From Mycolicibacterium chitae (GTDB lineage Bacteria; Actinomycetota; Actinomycetes; Mycobacteriales; Mycobacteriaceae): DNA of 64,000 bases. Positions within the stretch are counted from its first letter, which is position 1; the number at the start of each line of letters is the position of its first letter. Where the stretch lies: NCBI RefSeq assembly GCF_900637205.1, contig NZ_LR134355.1, positions 2,170,001 through 2,234,000 on the forward strand, read 5' to 3'. The position numbers were made by a program, and so were the translations under genes. The notes under the pieces are model-generated. The model searched no databases, was not told where the DNA came from, and was given only the letters and a program-made list of their open reading frames with translations. This document shows, piece after piece, positions 1-9,631 of this stretch.

Positions 1-2
1 AT

Positions 3-50
3 CACCGTCAGCGGATCAAGACGATGCTGGAAGTGGCGGTGCCGCAGTGA
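3..50 (+). CDS. 3' end of an upstream gene (partial)
   Basis: A reading frame enters from the left edge and stops with TGA at 48-50. Only 15 residues are visible, ending LEVAVPQ, too few to name a family. Its stop overlaps the GTG start of the next gene (GTGA), so the two are probably co-translated members of one operon. Confidence 0.55.
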   Translation, partial: HRQRIKTMLEVAVPQ

Positions 51-1123
51 GATTCGGTGCCGACGGCGGACTGTGGAGCACCGGCCCGATCGCGGCGCCG
101 CTGCCATTGGTGGCGGTGCTCGAGGTCAGCGGTGCGGTGCTGAGCTGGCTGGTCGACGCCGACCCGGCCGACCCGCCGTCGATCACGTTCACCGATCCGG
201 AACGGGCGGACTGGCTGTGGCGCGTGCTCGGCGAGACCGGGCATGTCGTCCTGCTCGATGCGCTGCGCCACCGCGAACCGGGCTCGCAGCTCGAACTCGA
301 TGACGTGGCGGTGCAACCCGGCAGCACGGCCGGACTGCGGCGCCTGGCCGTCGGGCACTGGCTGCGACGGTGGTGGCCGGTCAGCGAGCGGGACGGCATC
401 GCAGCGCTGGACGGTGCGCTGCTGGACGCCGAGGTCGCGTTGCTGACGGCCGCCGCCGAGGACTTCTTTACCGACGACACCCTGGATTCGGATCCGGTGC
501 AGTTGCTCGCACCGCGGGTGGCCGAGCTGAATGCGGTTTCCCGCCACGGTGATCCGCGGGTACAGGCGGTGGTGCGCGCCTGCCGCGAGTTGGCCGCCGA
601 CAGCGGCGTCGATTGGCCCGCCACCGTGGTGGCGCCGGCCCGGCGCGAGGACTACGCGCTGGCCGCGGGCCCCGGCGCCCGGCCGCCGGGCGCGGCGATC
701 GCCGAAGGTACGGCCAGTGTCGGCTGGAGTGCGGTGCCACCCGGTGTGTTCGACGCGGCCGAGGACACCGTCGACTGGTCGGTGGTCGGAACGGAGGCGG
801 TCGTGCGGGTCGCGCTGGTGGGTCCCGGCTCGCCGGCGGGGATCGAGGTCGCGCTGCGGGCCGACGGCATCGGCGGTGCGGGCGTGCTGGACGCCGCCGG
901 CCGCGCGGTGCTGGCGTTGTTCGACGCCGAGGGCGCGCCGGTGTCCGAGACCTCGGCGTGGAACGCCGACTGGTCGAGGCCCGCGATCCGCATCGGCGCG
1001 GACGTCGAGGGCGAGTCGGCGGCCACCCGCGAACGGGTACGCGGCTTCGCGCGCCGTCGGTTGTCCGAACCGGGCGCCGAGGCGTTCCTGGCCGAGGTCC
1101 TCGCTGCCGAATCCGACTACTGA
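47..1123 (+). CDS. Hypothetical protein, 358 aa
   Basis: I do not recognise this protein. It starts with GTG at 47, overlapping the previous stop by a GTGA junction, and ends 20 bp before the convergent lysX gene. The sequence is Ala/Gly/Val/Asp-rich and acidic, has no signal peptide, no obvious membrane segment and no nucleotide-binding motif, so it is probably cytoplasmic. Third-position GC is high like the neighbours, which supports it as a real gene. The coupling to the partial gene upstream suggests a functional link to it. The convergent arrangement with lysX means no shared promoter. Confidence 0.7.
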   Translation: MRFGADGGLWSTGPIAAPLPLVAVLEVSGAVLSWLVDADPADPPSITFTDPERADWLWRVLGETGHVVLLDALRHREPGSQLELDDVAVQPGSTAGLRRLAVGHWLRRWWPVSERDGIAALDGALLDAEVALLTAAAEDFFTDDTLDSDPVQLLAPRVAELNAVSRHGDPRVQAVVRACRELAADSGVDWPATVVAPARREDYALAAGPGARPPGAAIAEGTASVGWSAVPPGVFDAAEDTVDWSVVGTEAVVRVALVGPGSPAGIEVALRADGIGGAGVLDAAGRAVLALFDAEGAPVSETSAWNADWSRPAIRIGADVEGESAATRERVRGFARRRLSEPGAEAFLAEVLAAESDY

Positions 1124-1142
1124 ACCGAGTGTCCGGGCGCGA

Positions 1143-4100
1143 TCAGCGCGGCTTGGCCAGCGGGAACGGCAGCGTCTCGCGGATGCTGCGGCCGGTGATC
1201 AGCATGACCACCCGGTCGACGCCCATGCCCAGGCCGCCGGTGGGCGGCATGGCGTATTCCATGGCCTGCAGGAAATCCTCGTCCAGGGACATGGCCTCCG
1301 GGTCGCCGCCGGCCGCCAGCAGCGATTGGGCCTGCAGTCGGCGGCGCTGCTCGACCGGGTCGGTCAATTCGCTGTAGGCGGTGCCGAGTTCGACGCCCCA
1401 GGCCACCAGGTCCCACCGTTCGGCCACCCCGGGCCGACTGCGGTGCGGGCGGGTCAGCGGCGAGACCGACGTCGGGAAGTCGGTGTAGAACGTCGGCGCC
1501 TCGGTGCGGTCCTCCACGAGGTGCTCGTACATCTCGAGCACGACGGCCCCGGCGTCCCAATGGGTTTGGTAGGGGATCGCCGCGGCCTCGCACAGGCGGC
1601 GCAGCGCGGGCAATTCGGTGTCGGCGCCGACGGGCTCGCCGAGGGCCTCGGACACCGCGTCGTGCACGGTCTTGACCGCCCACCGCCCAGAGATGTCCAC
1701 CGGTTCCAACCCGCCGTCGGCGCCGGGCCGCAGCATCACCTGTTCGCCGTTGGCCGCCACGGCGGCGTTCTGGATCAGTTCCCGGCAGCCGTCGATCCAC
1801 ACCAGGTAGTCGGCATGGGCCTGATACGCCTCGAGCAGCGTGAATTCGGGGTTGTGGCTGAAGTCCACACCCTCGTTGCGGAACGCTCGCCCCAGCTCGA
1901 ACACCCGCTCCACCCCGCCCACACACAGCCGCTTCAGATACAGCTCGGGGGCGATCCGCAGGTACAGGTCCAGGTCGTAGGCGTTGATGTGGGTGGCGAA
2001 CGGCCGCGCGTTGGCGCCGCCGTGGATCTGCTGCAGGATCGGCGTCTCCACCTCCAGGAAACCCTTGTCGAACAACGTTTCCCGGATCGAGTGCAGCACG
2101 TTGCTGCGCGCCCGGATCAGGTTGCGGGCCTCCGGGTTGACGGCCAGGTCGACGTAGCGGGTGCGGACCCGCGCCTCCTGATCGGCCAGCCCCTTCCACT
2201 TGTCGGGCAGCGGCCGCAGGCACTTGCCGGTCAGCCGCCAGCGCCGCACCAGCACCGAGCGGGTCCCGGTGTTGCTGAGGCCCATCGTCCCGCTCACCTC
2301 GACCAGATCACCGAGGTCGGTGGCCGCGGTGAAGGCGCGCAACGTGCAGTCGTCGTCGAGCGCGCCGCTGTCCAGCAGCAACTGCACATCCCCCGACCAG
2401 TCCCGCAGTTCGGCGAACAACACACCGCCGTAGTCGCGCAACCGCAACAGCCGGCCCGCCACCGTCACCGGGGTGCCGTCGGTCTCCGCGAGGGCTTGGG
2501 CCACGGTGTGGCTGGGGGGTCGGCCCACCGGGTAGGCGTCGACCCCGTCGGCCTGCAGGGTGGCCAGTTTGGCCAGCCGGACCCGGACCTGCTCGGGCAG
2601 CGCGGGTGCGGGAGGCTCGTCGAACAGTTCGGTGATGTCGGTCGGGACGGCGGTGACCGCGGGGTGTTGTCCGGTGAGCGGGCGATTGCGCCGACTGAAC
2701 GGCAGCACCAGGAAACCTTCGGCGATCACCGAGGCGATACCGACCCGCGGGATCAGCCGGGTGTCCTCGTAGCAGGCGTAGCGCGGCACCCACTGCGGTT
2801 GATACTTCATGTTGGACCGGTAGAGCGTCTCGAGCTGCCACCACTTGGAGAAGAACACCAGCAGGGCCCGCCACAGCCGCGCGACCGGGCCGGCGCCCAG
2901 CTGCGCGCCCTGCTCGAAGGCGGACCGGAACATGGCGAAGTTCAACGAGATTCGGGTGATGCCCAGGGTTTCGGCGTGCGCGCACAGCTCGCTGACCATC
3001 AGCTCGATGGTGCCGTTCGGCGAACCGGGGGAGCGGCGCATCAGATCCAGCGAGGCCCCGGTGCTGCCCCACGGGACCAGCGACAGCATCGCCACGACCT
3101 CGGCGTCGTCGTCGCGCACGGCCTCCACCAGCAGGCAGTCCCCGTCGGCCGGATCGCCGAGCCGGCCCAGCGCCATCGAGAAGCCGCGCTCGGTCTCGGT
3201 GTCGCGCCAGGCGTCGGCGCGGGCCAGCACCTGCGCCATCTCCTCGCCCGACAGTTCGCGATGGCGGCGGATCCGGACGGTCAGCCCGGCCCGGCGGGCC
3301 CGGGTCACCGCCTGGCGCACCGGCTTCATCTCGGGGCCGGACAGCGTGAACGAGTCGGGGTGCAGGATGGCCTCGTCGCCCAGTTCCAACGCGTTCAGGC
3401 CGGCCTCCCGAAAGGCCTGTGCGGCCGCGGAACTGGCGCCCATCACCCCCGGGGCCCAGCCGTAGGTCTCGCAGAGTCGCAGCCACGCGCCGATCGCCTG
3501 CGGCCAGGCCCGCGGATCGCCGACCGGGTCGCCGCTGGCCAGGCACACCCCGACCTCGACGCGATAGGTGATCGCCGCGCGCCCGTCGGGGGCGAACACC
3601 ACGGACTTGTCGCGGCGCGTCGCGAAGTACCCCAGCGAATCGTTCTTGCCGTACACCGCCAGCAGCGCCCGGATGGCCGCGTCGTCCTGGCCGGTGAGCG
3701 CGTTGTCGGCGCGCTGCGACCGGAACAGCACGATGGCGGCGGCCATCAGCGCCAGCGCCCCGAACAGGCCCAGCGCGGTGTTGACGAAGACGTGCGGATG
3801 GCGGCCGTCAAAAAAGCCGGCGTCCACCCCGGCGAACGCGGAGACCCGGTTGGCGGCGTACGGCAGCCGTTCGCCGTGCTGCAGGGTGCCCGGGAACAGT
3901 TGCAGCAGGGCCCAACCCAGCAGGACGCCGAGGGCCATCCCGGTCAGCAGCACCGCCGCGGCCTTGATCAAGGCGCCCCGGCGAACCCGCGCCCAGAACT
4001 CGTTGCGCGCCAACACCAGGACGGCGATGGCCGTCACGTGGAAGACCAGGCCGATGACCTCGCCGATCTCGTCGCGGACGGACTCCGGCCCGGTGACCAG

Positions 4101-4409
4101 GTCCGCGACGTTGGTGAGGATCGCCCCGACCAGGTACAGGATCAGGGTCCACCAGGCAATGCGCTTGCGCGCGGCCAGCGCGGCGGCCAGCAGGGCCAAC
4201 ACGAATGCCCAGGCGAAGCTGGTGTCGGGGAAGTTGAACAGATGGTCGTCGACGAATTCCCGCGGGACGTGGATGATCCAGCGCACCAGGGGGGACACGC
4301 TGGCGATCAGCGCCAGCGTGGCGATGACGCCGATGATCCAGCCGGTGGCCGCGGGCACCCAGTGCCAGCGGGACGCGAAGCGCTTGACCGGGCGGGCGGC
4401 GAGGGTCAT
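1143..4409 (-). CDS. lysX: LysX, lysyl-tRNA synthetase fused to lysyl-phosphatidylglycerol synthase
   Basis: A 1088-residue bifunctional protein very close in order and sequence to M. tuberculosis LysX. The N-terminal 220 or so residues hold several membrane segments (MprF-like), followed by the DUF2156 aminoacyl-transfer domain (about 240-570). The C-terminal half has an OB-fold anticodon domain (about 620-710) and a class II LysRS core. Motif 2 ([10 protein letters not shown]) and motif 3 ([12 protein letters not shown]) are both present. The family charges a tRNA with lysine and transfers it to phosphatidylglycerol, giving resistance to cationic peptides and altered membrane potential. The start at 4409 has no clear Shine-Dalgarno. 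The M. tuberculosis protein is annotated about 80 residues longer at the N-terminus, so the start is not certain. Confidence 0.95.
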   Translation of the reverse strand: MTLAARPVKRFASRWHWVPAATGWIIGVIATLALIASVSPLVRWIIHVPREFVDDHLFNFPDTSFAWAFVLALLAAALAARKRIAWWTLILYLVGAILTNVADLVTGPESVRDEIGEVIGLVFHVTAIAVLVLARNEFWARVRRGALIKAAAVLLTGMALGVLLGWALLQLFPGTLQHGERLPYAANRVSAFAGVDAGFFDGRHPHVFVNTALGLFGALALMAAAIVLFRSQRADNALTGQDDAAIRALLAVYGKNDSLGYFATRRDKSVVFAPDGRAAITYRVEVGVCLASGDPVGDPRAWPQAIGAWLRLCETYGWAPGVMGASSAAAQAFREAGLNALELGDEAILHPDSFTLSGPEMKPVRQAVTRARRAGLTVRIRRHRELSGEEMAQVLARADAWRDTETERGFSMALGRLGDPADGDCLLVEAVRDDDAEVVAMLSLVPWGSTGASLDLMRRSPGSPNGTIELMVSELCAHAETLGITRISLNFAMFRSAFEQGAQLGAGPVARLWRALLVFFSKWWQLETLYRSNMKYQPQWVPRYACYEDTRLIPRVGIASVIAEGFLVLPFSRRNRPLTGQHPAVTAVPTDITELFDEPPAPALPEQVRVRLAKLATLQADGVDAYPVGRPPSHTVAQALAETDGTPVTVAGRLLRLRDYGGVLFAELRDWSGDVQLLLDSGALDDDCTLRAFTAATDLGDLVEVSGTMGLSNTGTRSVLVRRWRLTGKCLRPLPDKWKGLADQEARVRTRYVDLAVNPEARNLIRARSNVLHSIRETLFDKGFLEVETPILQQIHGGANARPFATHINAYDLDLYLRIAPELYLKRLCVGGVERVFELGRAFRNEGVDFSHNPEFTLLEAYQAHADYLVWIDGCRELIQNAAVAANGEQVMLRPGADGGLEPVDISGRWAVKTVHDAVSEALGEPVGADTELPALRRLCEAAAIPYQTHWDAGAVVLEMYEHLVEDRTEAPTFYTDFPTSVSPLTRPHRSRPGVAERWDLVAWGVELGTAYSELTDPVEQRRRLQAQSLLAAGGDPEAMSLDEDFLQAMEYAMPPTGGLGMGVDRVVMLITGRSIRETLPFPLAKPR

Positions 4410-4464
4410 ACGCCGGGAGGTTATTCGCTGTGCGCCGGGTTCGCGTGGTCAAACCGCCCAGTTG

Positions 4465-4833
4465 TTACCAGACCGGTCCGGTGTACTTCTCGCCCGGTCC
4501 GTGGCCCGGTTCCTCCGGGGCGGCGCTGGCCTCGCGGAAGGCCAGTTGCAGACTCTTGAGCCCGTCGCGCAGCGGTCCGGCGTGCGCGCCCAGGTATTCG
4601 GCGCTGGCGGTGACCAGGCCGGCCAGGGCGGTGATCAGCCGGCGGGCCTCGTCGAGGTCGCGGTAGGGGCTCTCGTCGGGGTCGGGTTCGGACAGCCCGA
4701 GCTTCTCGGCGGCGGCGCTCATCAGCATCACGGCCGAACGGGTGATCACCTCGACCGCCGGAATCTGGGCGAGTTCGCGCACCGCGGGGTCGGGGCTGGA
4801 GGGGTCGGGCACGATTCTCGGATTTTCGGTCAT
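4465..4833 (-). CDS. DUF1844 domain protein, 122 aa
   Basis: Small acidic protein with an N-terminal region rich in Pro/Asp and a central helical segment containing ELAQIPAVEVITRSAVMLMSAAAEKLGLS, shown here as a description of residues about 20-50. This is the look of the DUF1844 family, which commonly sits beside infC in actinobacteria. Its function is not known. It lies 55 bp upstream of lysX on the same strand and may be co-transcribed with it. The start at 4833 is divergent from the infC leader, so the 250-bp gap must carry promoters in both directions. Confidence 0.8.
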   Translation of the reverse strand: MTENPRIVPDPSSPDPAVRELAQIPAVEVITRSAVMLMSAAAEKLGLSEPDPDESPYRDLDEARRLITALAGLVTASAEYLGAHAGPLRDGLKSLQLAFREASAAPEEPGHGPGEKYTGPVW

Positions 4834-4836
4834 GCC

Positions 4837-4845
4837 TGCTAGACT
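4837..4845 (+). promoter_or_regulatory. Possible extended -10 of the infC operon
   Basis: The string TGCTAGACT fits a mycobacterial extended -10 element (TGn-TANNNT). No good -35 is visible, which is common for such promoters. Transcription starting near 4852 would give a leader of about 230 nt before infC. The element overlaps the start of the divergent DUF1844 gene. Confidence 0.4.
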
Positions 4846-5009
4846 TGCATGCGCGACCGTCTCGGCAACTGCCGGGACAGCAAGTGGAGTCCCGCTCCCA
4901 CCGTTGACCCGAAGGGTTCTACGGTCCGGTCATCGGCAGCTTAGCTGTCGTTTCCGCCCCGGTCTGACCGTGGGTGGGCGGTTAGTCACCGCGATCGGTC
5001 GGCATTCGG

Positions 5010-5034
5010 GCCCTGCTTTTGAGCAGGGCTTTTT
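5010..5034 (+). terminator. Intrinsic terminator/attenuator hairpin in the infC leader
   Basis: GCCCTGCT at 5010-5017 pairs perfectly with AGCAGGGC at 5022-5029 across a TTTG loop and is followed by five T residues. It sits inside the leader, 48 bp before infC, with no gene ending on the plus strand before it. It is therefore more likely an attenuator of the infC-rpmI-rplT operon than a terminator of an upstream gene. Confidence 0.7.
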
Positions 5035-5081
5035 GCTGAACTGGGTGGGGTTCCGTAGCGGAACACAACCAGGGAGGCCCC

Positions 5082-5708
<627 letters not shown>

Positions 5709-5714
5709 GGACCA

Positions 5715-5909
5715 ATGCCCAAGGCAAAGACCCATAGCGGTGCTTCGAAGCGGTTCCGTCGCACCGGAACGGGGAAGATCGTTCGTCAGAAGGCCGGCCG
5801 TCGCCACCTGCTCGAGCACAAGTCCAGTCGCCGCACCCGGCGCCTGGACGGCCGCACGGATGTCGCCGCGGGCGACGCCAAGCGCGTCGACAAGATGCTC
5901 AACGGCTGA
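5715..5909 (+). CDS. rpmI: 50S ribosomal protein L35
   Basis: A 64-residue, strongly basic protein starting [18 protein letters not shown], the usual L35 N-terminus, and of normal length. It is a component of the large ribosomal subunit. It begins 6 bp after infC, preceded by a GAGG ribosome-binding site, and is the middle gene of the conserved infC-rpmI-rplT operon. Confidence 0.98.
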   Translation: MPKAKTHSGASKRFRRTGTGKIVRQKAGRRHLLEHKSSRRTRRLDGRTDVAAGDAKRVDKMLNG

Positions 5910-5949
5910 TCTCGCACCGACTTTTTCGAACGAACGATAGGAACATCCC

Positions 5950-6339
5950 ATGGCACGCGTGAAACGGGCAGTCAACGCCCAGAAGAAGCGTCGCGAAATC
6001 CTCAAGGCCTCCAAGGGCTACCGCGGACAGCGTTCGCGGCTCTACCGCAAGGCCAAAGAGCAGCAGCTGCATTCGCTGACCTACGCCTACCGGGACCGTC
6101 GCGCCCGCAAGGGTGAGTTCCGCAAGCTGTGGATCTCGCGGATCAACGCCGCCGCCCGGGCGAACGACATCACCTACAACCGCCTGATCCAGGGCCTCAA
6201 GGCCGCAGGCGTCGAGGTGGACCGTAAGAACCTGGCGGAGATCGCCGTCAGCGACCCGGCCGCGTTCACCGCCCTCGTCGAGGTGGCCAAGGCCGCCCTG
6301 CCCGAGGACGTCAACGCCCCCGCCGGCGAGGCCGCCTGA
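5950..6339 (+). CDS. rplT: 50S ribosomal protein L20
   Basis: A 129-residue protein beginning [19 protein letters not shown] with the conserved [10 protein letters not shown] and [11 protein letters not shown] segments of L20, which binds 23S rRNA early in 50S assembly. The last 15 residues form an Ala/Glu-rich tail typical of mycobacteria. In other bacteria L20 represses its own operon by binding the leader mRNA. Here the leader has an intrinsic hairpin instead, but I see no obvious L20-binding mimic of 23S rRNA. Confidence 0.98.
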   Translation: MARVKRAVNAQKKRREILKASKGYRGQRSRLYRKAKEQQLHSLTYAYRDRRARKGEFRKLWISRINAAARANDITYNRLIQGLKAAGVEVDRKNLAEIAVSDPAAFTALVEVAKAALPEDVNAPAGEAA

Positions 6340-6365
6340 GCGCCCTGACCGAACGATCGGCCCGC

Positions 6366-7121
6366 GTGGTCGCCGCAGCGAAGCTGTTGCGACTCGCGGG
6401 CCGTCGTCGTGCCGGACGGTTTCTCGCCGAGGGGCCCAACCTGGTCGAGGCCGCGACCCGGGCGGGTGTGGTGACCGAGGTGTTCGCCACCGAGGCCGCC
6501 GTGGCACGCCACGCCGACGTGATCGGCGGCGCCACGGTGCACGTGGTGACCGAGCGGGCCGCGAAAGCGCTGTCGGACACCGTGACTCCCACCGGACTGG
6601 TGGCGGTCTGTGAAACCCCGACCCCGACGTTGCCCGGCGTGCTGCCCGGGGCCGCCCTGATCGCGGTGGCGGTGGGTGTCTCCGAACCGGGTAACGCCGG
6701 CACGCTGATCCGGCTGGGCCACGCCATGGGCGCCGACGCGGTGGTGCTCGCCGGGCACAGCGTCGATCCCTACAACGGCAAGTGCCTGCGGGCCTCCACG
6801 GGCAGCATCTTTGCCGTCCCGGTGGTGGTCGAACCCGACACCGAGGCCGTCATCGCCGCGGTGCAGGGGGCCGGCCTGCAGGTGCTCGCCACGGCGCTCG
6901 ACGGTGAGGTCGACCTGGCCCAGGCCGACCTCGCCGGACCGACGGCCTGGCTGTTCGGCCCCGAGGCCCACGGGTTGCCCGCGGAGGTGGCCGGGGCGGC
7001 CGACCACCGCGTCCGCATCGAGATGCCCGGGGACGCCGAGAGTCTCAACGTCGGCGCGGCCGCGGCGATCTGTCTGTACCAGAGCGCCCGCGCCCACGCC
7101 GCCGGTCGCACTAGTCGCTGA
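6366..7121 (+). CDS. tsnR: SpoU-family 23S rRNA/tRNA 2'-O-methyltransferase
   Basis: A 251-residue TrmH/SpoU-type methyltransferase with an N-terminal substrate-binding domain (RRRAGRFLAEGPNLVEAA) and a C-terminal SPOUT knot. The motifs NAGTLIRLGHAMGADAV, LFGPEAHGL and ESLNVGAAAAICLY are the three SpoU motifs. The M. tuberculosis neighbour in this position is tsnR. GTG 6366 is used as the start, but the frame is open back to a CTG at 6345 that would add seven conserved-looking residues (LTERSAR) and sits 6 bp after rplT. Probably the last gene of the infC operon. It ends convergent with and overlaps by 11 bp the acyl-CoA dehydrogenase gene. Confidence 0.9.
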   Translation: MVAAAKLLRLAGRRRAGRFLAEGPNLVEAATRAGVVTEVFATEAAVARHADVIGGATVHVVTERAAKALSDTVTPTGLVAVCETPTPTLPGVLPGAALIAVAVGVSEPGNAGTLIRLGHAMGADAVVLAGHSVDPYNGKCLRASTGSIFAVPVVVEPDTEAVIAAVQGAGLQVLATALDGEVDLAQADLAGPTAWLFGPEAHGLPAEVAGAADHRVRIEMPGDAESLNVGAAAAICLYQSARAHAAGRTSR

Positions 7122-8367
7122 GCAGGCCCCGCGCCACGTGGGTGATCTGCACCTCGTTGCTGCCGGCGTAGATCATCAACGACTTCGCATCGCGGGCAAG
7201 CTGTTCCACCCGGTACTCGGTCATGTAGCCGTTGCCGCCGAACAGCTGCACGGCCTCCATCGCGACGTCGGTGGCGGCCTGTGAGCAGTAATACTTGATC
7301 GCCGAGGCCTCGGCCAGCGAAATCTCGGCACCCGACTGACGCGCCTCGATGACGCGGAACAGCATGTTGCGCACGTTCATCCGGGCCACTTCCATGTTCG
7401 CCAGCTTCAGCTGGATCAGCTGGAACTGCCCGATCTCCTTGCCCCACAGCGTGCGGCTCTTGGCGTAGTCCACGCTGAGCCGCAGGCATTCCTCGATGAC
7501 GCCGAGGGCCATCGCGGCCACGCCGATGCGTTCGGTGGAGAAGCTGGAGCGCGCGCTGTCGCGGCCGTCGCCGGCGTTGTTGCTCTCCGTGCCGCCCAGC
7601 AGCCGGTCCGGGCCCAGGCGCACGTTGTGGAAGAACAGCTCGCCGGTGCGCGAGGAGTGAATGCCCATCTTGCGGAAGGGCTTCGACTGCTCGAAGCCCT
7701 CCATCCCGCGGTCCAGCACGAAGGTCAGCACCGGCCGGTCGCGCTTGTCCACGCCGGGGTCGCCGTCGTCGAGCTTGGCGTAGACGACGACGACGTCGGC
7801 GTCCGGGCCGTTGGTGATGAAGGTCTTCTGGCCGTTGAGGATGTAGTCGTCGCCGTCGCGGGTGACGTAGGACTTCATCCCGCCGAAGGCGTCGGAACCC
7901 GAGTCGGGCTCGGTGATGGCCCAGGCGCCGATCTTCTCGTAGGTCACCAGGCCCGGCAGCCAGCGCTCCTGCTGGGCGACGGTGCCGCGGGAGGCGATGG
8001 TGGGGACCGTCAGGCCCAGGCTCACGCCCATGCCCGTGACGATGCCCATCGAGACCCGGCACAGCTCGCTGATCAGCATGAACCCCATGCCGGCCGAGGC
8101 GCCGCCGCTGTCGCCGAACATGCCCCCGGACTTGCCCGAGTCCGCGGCTGGGTCGGTGCTGGTCCCGTTGCGCATCCGGTCCAGGCGCTTCTCCAGCGAC
8201 TCCCGCGCCATGACATCAAGTCCGAAGGTGGCGAACAGCTTTCGGACGATGGGGTAGGGCTCCATGTCGCCGCTCTCCAGAGCGTCCAGGTGCGGCCGTA
8301 CCTCCTTGTCGATGAACTGGCGAACTGCATCGCGCACGGCAAGGTCGACGTCGGTCCATTCGATCAT
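7111..8367 (-). CDS. Acyl-CoA dehydrogenase (FadE family) without the usual catalytic Glu
   Basis: A 418-residue FAD-dependent acyl-CoA dehydrogenase. It has the N-terminal helical domain, the middle beta domain (WAITEPDSGSDAFGGMKS) and the C-terminal helical domain (GNGYMTEYRVEQLARDAKSLMIYAGSNE split across about 375-405). Enzymes of this family oxidise acyl-CoA thioesters to enoyl-CoA and pass electrons to ETF. The canonical base, the Glu in the YEG motif used by medium-chain enzymes, is Ala here (A401, YAGS). The base may lie elsewhere, as in isovaleryl-CoA dehydrogenase, or the protein may have another role. An insert rich in Gly/Ser (about residues 75-95) is unusual. It follows the MpaB-type gene by 20 bp on the same strand, so they are probably one operon. 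Confidence 0.9.
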   Translation of the reverse strand: MIEWTDVDLAVRDAVRQFIDKEVRPHLDALESGDMEPYPIVRKLFATFGLDVMARESLEKRLDRMRNGTSTDPAADSGKSGGMFGDSGGASAGMGFMLISELCRVSMGIVTGMGVSLGLTVPTIASRGTVAQQERWLPGLVTYEKIGAWAITEPDSGSDAFGGMKSYVTRDGDDYILNGQKTFITNGPDADVVVVYAKLDDGDPGVDKRDRPVLTFVLDRGMEGFEQSKPFRKMGIHSSRTGELFFHNVRLGPDRLLGGTESNNAGDGRDSARSSFSTERIGVAAMALGVIEECLRLSVDYAKSRTLWGKEIGQFQLIQLKLANMEVARMNVRNMLFRVIEARQSGAEISLAEASAIKYYCSQAATDVAMEAVQLFGGNGYMTEYRVEQLARDAKSLMIYAGSNEVQITHVARGLLSD

Positions 8368-8378
8368 GGGCAGTCAGA

Positions 8379-9458
8379 CTACGCTGCCGGCTGACGGCCC
8401 CGGGCCGGCCGCAGGCCCGCCAGCGAGAACGTCGTGTGCACCAGCGAGCCCGCGCGTTCCATCAGGACCATGGGATTGGGCGGAGTCGGCACCGGCGGCT
8501 TGGGGAACGGCGACCGGCGCCGCGGCGCGTAGTGCATGGGTAGGCCCTTGCGGTCGCGCGGCGGGTCGGTGAAGAACGGCGCCTCCACCAGCGGCGCGTC
8601 GGCCGGGGCGCGGCCGGACTCGCGACGGTAGGCCGCCAGCGCGCGCGGGTGCAACCGGATCTCGTCGGGCACCGCCCAGAAGGCGATCTCGACCGCCTTG
8701 CCGATCAGCCGCAGCAGCACCTCGTCGCCGGGGGTCCAGCGCATGCCGGCACGTTCGCGGATCGCCGGATCGAAGACCCCCGCGGCCACCCAGCGCTGCG
8801 CGGCCAGCATCGGCCGAAACATCTGATCCCACAACGGCGTCGGCATCGGGAGGAACTTCGGTTTCGGGATCCGCATGGCGAAGATGTCCAGCGTCGCCGG
8901 GTTGATCTCCAGTTCCTCGCGGCAGGTGCGGTCCCAGTACTCGCAGAAGTCCTCCCAGGTCTCCGGGACCGGCCGCATGCTCATGCCGTACATCGCGTAC
9001 CACCGCACGTGCTCGTCGAACAGCTGGCGCTTCTCGGCCTCGGTCAGGCCGCCGCAGAAGTACTCCGCCACCTTGATGATCAGCATGAAGAAGGTGGCGT
9101 GCGCCCAGTAGAAGGTGTCCGGGTCCAGCGCGTGGTAGCACCGGCCCTGGGCGTCGGTGCCTTTGATGGTGTGGTGGAACCCGCGGATCTGCGCACCGGT
9201 CTCGGCGGCGCGCGGACCGTCGTAGACCACGCCCATGATCGGGTAGACCGAGCGCGCCACTCGCTGCAGGGGCTCCCGGTGCAGGATGGAGTGCTCCTCG
9301 ACGCCGGCGCCGAGTTGTGGATACATGTTCTGGATCGAGCCGATCCAGATGCCCAGGATTCCGGTGCGCAGGTCGCCGAAGTACTTCCAGGTCAGCGAGT
9401 CCGGGCCGAGCGGGTCCGGCATGTCGGCAAGTGCGGGGTCGGGAGCGCTGGCAGTCAT
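8379..9458 (-). CDS. Oxygenase MpaB-family protein (DUF2236)
   Basis: A 359-residue protein of the heme-binding DUF2236/MpaB family, related to latex-clearing-type oxygenases, with the characteristic N-terminal YFGDLRTGILGIWIGSIQN segment, the VVYDGPRAAETGAQIRGFHHTIKG region split across about residues 75-100, and HALDPDTFYWAHATF. M. tuberculosis has a homologue at this locus (Rv1645c). ATG 9458 is chosen because an AGGAGG site precedes it by 5 bp; the frame is open for another 27 codons upstream but these look unconserved. It lies upstream of and likely co-transcribed with the acyl-CoA dehydrogenase gene. The substrate is unknown. Confidence 0.85.
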   Translation of the reverse strand: MTASAPDPALADMPDPLGPDSLTWKYFGDLRTGILGIWIGSIQNMYPQLGAGVEEHSILHREPLQRVARSVYPIMGVVYDGPRAAETGAQIRGFHHTIKGTDAQGRCYHALDPDTFYWAHATFFMLIIKVAEYFCGGLTEAEKRQLFDEHVRWYAMYGMSMRPVPETWEDFCEYWDRTCREELEINPATLDIFAMRIPKPKFLPMPTPLWDQMFRPMLAAQRWVAAGVFDPAIRERAGMRWTPGDEVLLRLIGKAVEIAFWAVPDEIRLHPRALAAYRRESGRAPADAPLVEAPFFTDPPRDRKGLPMHYAPRRRSPFPKPPVPTPPNPMVLMERAGSLVHTTFSLAGLRPARGRQPAA

Positions 9459-9502
9459 CGTTCCTCCTGATCCGGTGGCCCAGATCACTCGAAGATATAG
9501 CT

Positions 9503-9518
9503 GACAACTGCCGTTGTC
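9503..9518. promoter_or_regulatory. Inverted repeat GACAAC-N4-GTTGTC between divergent genes
   Basis: A perfect 6-bp inverted repeat with a 4-bp spacer lies 45 bp upstream of the MpaB-type gene and 114 bp upstream of the cyclase gene. Size and symmetry fit the operator of a dimeric TetR-type repressor, but no regulator gene is adjacent. Confidence 0.4.
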
Positions 9519-9631
9519 TACTCTTTGGGCGCGCGTCACCGACTTCTGTTACCGGGGCTCCATCGTCGCTCCATGCGGGCGTGACCAGCGGGTATTGCCG
9601 GGCTCGCGAGCGAGCACATACCCTGGCCCGA

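Noticed and set aside
531..4559. A 1342-codon open frame on the plus strand
   Set aside because: It is antisense to lysX, is made of codons forced by the high GC3 of lysX, and has no recognisable protein domain.
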